From: VRUE01 sp963822295
GTDB taxonomy: Bacteria > Actinomycetota > Thermoleophilia > Solirubrobacterales > 70-9
Length of the DNA: 64,000 nt
Reading direction: 5' to 3'
Assembly: GCA_963822295.1 (NCBI GenBank)
Contig: CAWGHD010000002.1
Coordinates: 372,001-436,000 of the forward strand
A program made the position numbers and the translations under genes. Below the pieces are notes generated by a model. It saw nothing but the letters and a program-made list of their open reading frames with translations. It was not told where the DNA came from and made no database searches. Each line of letters opens with the position of its first letter. Position 1 is the stretch's first letter. Below are positions 61,334-64,000 of this stretch, piece after piece.

Positions 61334-61672
61334 ATGAAGGCGGCAGAACACATCGAGCGTCGCGTCGAACGTGTCCAGTTCGAGACCGAGCGCCACCTCA
61401 TTGTCGGCAACGTGACGCTTCCGCCGGAGGGCTACCAGAGTCGCTTCTCGGACTCGCTCAACCGCCCCGACGCCACCTTCATCCCGGTGGTCGACGTCGA
61501 AATCCGGCCGATCGGCGGGGGGGAGGCCGTGCGAAAAGATTTCATGGTCGTCGGCAAGGCGCACATCGTCCTCGCCTTCCCGATCGAAGAGGTGACGCCT
61601 CGGGTCGCCGAGCCTCCCCCGTCGCCCCCGCCGTCGCCTCCGCCTCCGCCTCCGCCGGCGAGAAGCTTCTAG
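61334..61672 (+). CDS. Small protein with proline-rich tail (DUF6812-like)
   Basis: A 112-residue protein. ERVQFETERHLIVGNVTLP, GYQSRFSDSLNRPDATFIPV and VDVEI form a compact beta-rich domain that I associate with DUF6812-type proteins of actinobacteria; function is unknown. After residue 90 the chain becomes EPPPSPPPSPPPPPPP, an extended proline-rich tail. The ATG at 61334 is preferred to the TTG just before it. It is convergent with, and overlaps by four bases, the small membrane gene. Confidence 0.65.
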   Translation: MKAAEHIERRVERVQFETERHLIVGNVTLPPEGYQSRFSDSLNRPDATFIPVVDVEIRPIGGGEAVRKDFMVVGKAHIVLAFPIEEVTPRVAEPPPSPPPSPPPPPPPARSF

Positions 61673-61911
61673 CGACGCTCCCGGTTGCCCTGGGCCAGCG
61701 AACCCAGGTCGAAGACGAAGGCGAGGATGACGATGAACCACTCGAAGCCCTCGACGCCCCTGCTCCCGGCGCTCCACATCACCGCGTAGGCGAGCGTCGT
61801 CCAGGGCAGCAGGAAGAAGCCGATCACGGGCACGATCCAGTCGTCGTAGGCGCGGTCGAGCAGGTCCGAGAACAGCCAGAGGACGAACAGCGCCAGTCGC
61901 GGCGAGATCAA
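61669..61911 (-). CDS. Small membrane protein, about 80 residues
   Basis: An 80-residue protein with two or three membrane spans (LALFVLWLFSDLL, IVPVIGFFLLPWTTLAYAVMW and GFEWFIVILAFVFDLG). The WxTLAYxxxW-type centre recalls small actinobacterial membrane proteins of unknown role. The TTG at 61911 is the only start in frame. It is divergent from msrA. Confidence 0.6.
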   Translation of the reverse strand: MISPRLALFVLWLFSDLLDRAYDDWIVPVIGFFLLPWTTLAYAVMWSAGSRGVEGFEWFIVILAFVFDLGSLAQGNRERR

Positions 61912-62002
61912 TGCGAAGAGGGCGACGAGGCAGCCGATGCCGACACGTTACCCGGGGGCCGGCCGCGAAAACAAGACTGGACACGCTCGGTACCGTGGGT
62001 TC

Positions 62003-62602
62003 ATGAGCCGAAGCGAGTCTCCATTCCCGATTCCCGAGCGCCACGCGGTGCTCGACGCGTCGCTCCAGCCCCCGTTCCCCGATGGGATCGAGGTCGCGTA
62101 TTTCGCGCTCGGCTGCTTCTGGGGCGCAGAGCGGCTCTTCTGGGAGCTCGACGGCGTCCACTCGACCGCGGCCGGCTACATGAACGGGACCACCGCCTTC
62201 CCCACCTACGAGGAGGTCTGCGGCGGCGCGACCGGTCACGCCGAGGCGGTCCTCGTCGCCTTCGACCCGGCCCGGGTCTCCTACGCCGACCTGCTCAAGG
62301 TCTTCTTCGAGGAGCACGACCCGACCCAGGGCATGCGCCAGGGCAACGACGTCGGCACCCAGTACCGGTCCGGCATCTATTACGCCGGCGAGGCCCAGCG
62401 GGAGACCGCGGAGATGGCGCTGCGCGCCTACGAGGAGGACCTGCGCGCGGCCGGCCGCGGCCCGATCACGACCGAGGTCGAGCCCGCGGGCCCGTTCTAC
62501 TTCGCCGAGGACCACCACCAGCAGTACCTGCACAAGGTGCCGAACGGGTATTGCGGCCTCGCCGGCACCGGGGTCAGCTGTCGCATTCCGGCGGCCTCGT
62601 AG
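62003..62602 (+). CDS. msrA: Peptide methionine sulfoxide reductase A
   Basis: A 199-residue repair enzyme that reduces methionine-S-sulfoxide. The catalytic Cys is in YFALGCFWGAERLFWELDGV near residue 36; GYMNGTTAFPTYEEVCGGATGHAEAV and QGMRQGNDVGTQYRSGIYY are the other family blocks, and EDHHQQYLHKVPNGYCGLAGTGVSC the C-terminus with resolving Cys candidates. TACCGT at 61991-61996 ends six bases before the ATG, which has no ribosome site. Confidence 0.95.
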   Translation: MSRSESPFPIPERHAVLDASLQPPFPDGIEVAYFALGCFWGAERLFWELDGVHSTAAGYMNGTTAFPTYEEVCGGATGHAEAVLVAFDPARVSYADLLKVFFEEHDPTQGMRQGNDVGTQYRSGIYYAGEAQRETAEMALRAYEEDLRAAGRGPITTEVEPAGPFYFAEDHHQQYLHKVPNGYCGLAGTGVSCRIPAAS

Positions 62603-62641
62603 GACCCTCGCACCCGGCGCTCCGAATACCATCCCGCGCCC

Positions 62642-64000
62642 GTGACCCCCTCGCTCGGCTCCTACATCGTCGGCTGCCTCGCCCTGATCGGCATCTTCTC
62701 GGCGCTCGGCCTCGGCGCCTACTGGCTGCGGCGCTGGATCGTGCCCGAGTTCTCGGGGGCGCTGGCGCGGCTCGCGGACGTGACGATCGCCTTCGCCCTG
62801 CTGATCCTCGCGCTCGAGCTGCTCGGCACGCTCAGCATCCTCACCCGCGGCTGGACCGTCGTCGGCTGCATCGGGGTCGGGTTGCTCGCGGCGGCGATCG
62901 GCCGGCGGATGGCGCCGCAGGGCAGCCGCGAAGTGAGCGCCCCGCAGGTGCAGAAGCTGGCCCTGCTGATCGCCCTCGGCGTCGCCTCGTTCACGGTCGC
63001 CGAGTGGACCTTCCCGTCGCAGCTGAGCATGGACCAGGGGATGTTCGGCGGCGACACCACCTGGTACCACATGCCCTTCTCGGGACGGATCGCGCAGGAC
63101 GCCTCGATCGTCCACCTCCACTTCACCGACCCGCTGCGGCTCGCCGCCTGGTTCTACCCGGGTAGCTCGGAGCTCGTCCACGCGGCCGGGATCGTCCTCT
63201 TCGAGAGCGACTGGCTCTCGCCCTTGATCAACCTCACGTTCCTCTCCGTCGCCCTGCTCGCCGCCTGGTGCATCGGCCGTCCCTACCGGGTCGGCCCCGC
63301 CACCCTGGTCGCCGCCGCGATCGTCCTCTCGGCCGGCGTGATGATCGAGACCCAGCCGGGCGAGGGTCGCAACGACATCATGGGCCTCGCCTTCCTGCTC
63401 GCCTTCATCGCCTTCCTGATCAACGGGCACCAGCGCCGGGCCCCGGCCGAGGGCACGGCGGTCCAGGACACGCCCGAGCGCGACGCGCCGCTGCTCGACA
63501 AGGGCCCGCTCGTCCTCGCCGGGATCGCGGCCGGCCTCGCCGTCTCGGTCAAGTACACGTTCCTGATCCCGATCGTCGCGATCGGCCTCGGGGTCATCGT
63601 CTTCAGCGGCCGGGGTCGCCGCTTCACCACAGCCTGGGTGCTGGGCCTCTCGACCTTCGCGATCGGCGGCTACTGGTACGTGCGGGCGATGATCAAGACC
63701 GGCGGCAACCCGATCCCCTACTCGGGCTTCGGGCCGCTCAACCTGCCCCAGCCCAACCAGATGCCGCTCGACCCACGGCCGCGCTTCGCGGTCGCCGACT
63801 ACCTGACCGAGCCGACGATCTACCGCAAGTGGTTCTTCCCGGAGCTCGACAACGCCTTCGGCCCCCTCTGGCCGCTGATCCTGATCCTGGCGCTCGCCGC
63901 CGCCGTCTACCTCGCCGTCCGCTCGCGCAACCGGATCGTGCAGGTGGTCGCCGCCGGCGCCCTGGCCACCGCGGTCGTCTATCTCTTCACGCCGCTGACC
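62642..64000 (+). CDS. Multi-span GT-C-like membrane protein, N-terminal part
   Basis: The first 453 residues of a protein that runs off the window, with at least nine membrane spans. Between early spans lies an outer loop with FGGDTTWYHMPFSGRIAQ followed by HFTDPLRLAAWFYPGSSEL, the position and Asp content expected for the catalytic loop of GT-C glycosyltransferases that use lipid-linked sugars. A second loop has GEGRNDIMG. Such proteins are usually annotated as membrane glycosyltransferase-like in Solirubrobacterales. The start is GTG at 62642; TACCAT at 62627-62632 precedes it by nine bases. Confidence 0.75.
   Translation, partial: MTPSLGSYIVGCLALIGIFSALGLGAYWLRRWIVPEFSGALARLADVTIAFALLILALELLGTLSILTRGWTVVGCIGVGLLAAAIGRRMAPQGSREVSAPQVQKLALLIALGVASFTVAEWTFPSQLSMDQGMFGGDTTWYHMPFSGRIAQDASIVHLHFTDPLRLAAWFYPGSSELVHAAGIVLFESDWLSPLINLTFLSVALLAAWCIGRPYRVGPATLVAAAIVLSAGVMIETQPGEGRNDIMGLAFLLAFIAFLINGHQRRAPAEGTAVQDTPERDAPLLDKGPLVLAGIAAGLAVSVKYTFLIPIVAIGLGVIVFSGRGRRFTTAWVLGLSTFAIGGYWYVRAMIKTGGNPIPYSGFGPLNLPQPNQMPLDPRPRFAVADYLTEPTIYRKWFFPELDNAFGPLWPLILILALAAAVYLAVRSRNRIVQVVAAGALATAVVYLFTPLT

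Noticed and set aside
60683..63430. A leftward open frame of about 915 codons covering the acetyltransferase, msrA and the GT-C-like gene
   Set aside because: Only its last 170 codons are a real protein (the acetyltransferase). The rest is low-complexity shadow sequence opposite msrA and the membrane protein.

Overview
This 64 kb window is a gene-dense stretch of a very GC-rich bacterial chromosome. It most resembles the actinobacterial class Thermoleophilia (Solirubrobacterales-like). That placement is inferred from codon use (strong G/C at third positions), a GuaB3-type IMP dehydrogenase relative next to guaA, an S9 protein with a long acidic N-terminus, an rplM-rpsI-glmM-glmS-acpS-nnr-alr gene order, Cys-less small membrane subunits in the oxidase locus, and many genes that seem to lack a Shine-Dalgarno site. 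I see no rRNA, CRISPR array, prophage or insertion sequence. There is one tRNA gene (Pro, TGG).

Layout. 1-5 kb: tail of a PfkB sugar kinase, guaB3, guaA, a membrane protein and a secreted M23 peptidase. 5-16.6 kb: ribosomal proteins L13/S9 followed by cell-wall and cofactor genes (glmM, glmS, a DUF3352-like lipoprotein, acpS, NAD(P)HX repair, a CBS protein, alr, a CCA-adding enzyme). Nearly every gene between about 5.78 and 15.6 kb is broken by single-base shifts. Because these are housekeeping genes and the downstream sequence is almost free of such breaks, I read this as local sequence error rather than decay. 16.6-24.9 kb: a VapBC-like toxin-antitoxin pair, an enoyl-CoA hydratase, infA, and a tightly overlapping leftward operon of a GatC-like small protein, an amidase, a DrrAB-type ABC exporter and a GH63-like glucosidase.

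24.9-39.9 kb is the respiratory region. A canonical A2-type cytochrome c oxidase (coxB-coxA-USP-like-coxC) has all its metal ligands. It is followed by a membrane-anchored USP-like protein, a small coiled-coil protein, ctaA and a diheme cytochrome c. A second, leftward operon (coxB2-coxA2-ctaB-37-aa membrane peptide-COX4-like) encodes oxidase subunits that are intact as reading frames but have lost almost every metal ligand: CuA Cys/Cys/His are Ser/Ser/Tyr; the CuB histidines, the cross-linked Tyr, the heme a3 His and one heme a His are replaced. This ligand-free oxidase-like complex is the most unusual system in the window.

39.9-64 kb: trxB, greA, a UBP-type zinc-finger gene next to a thioredoxin-reductase-like protein without a CxxC, then a leftward lipid-catabolism operon (FAD enzyme, class IV aminotransferase, acyl-CoA dehydrogenase, enoyl-CoA hydratase, cupin, 3-hydroxyacyl-CoA dehydrogenase, alkylsulfatase-like metallo-hydrolase) with a divergent TetR regulator and a thiolase. 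The rest is peroxiredoxin, Nudix, SDR, OsmC, cobalamin adenosyltransferase, DUF1015, tRNA-Pro, a secreted RTX-repeat protein, small unknowns, msrA and the start of a multi-membrane-span glycosyltransferase-like protein that runs off the end.

Non-coding structure: a dispersed intergenic palindromic element occurs three times (18.3, 24.6 and 30.6 kb); a terminator-like hairpin abuts the rplM start codon; and TANNNT boxes 6-9 bases before start codons recur, suggesting leaderless transcription.
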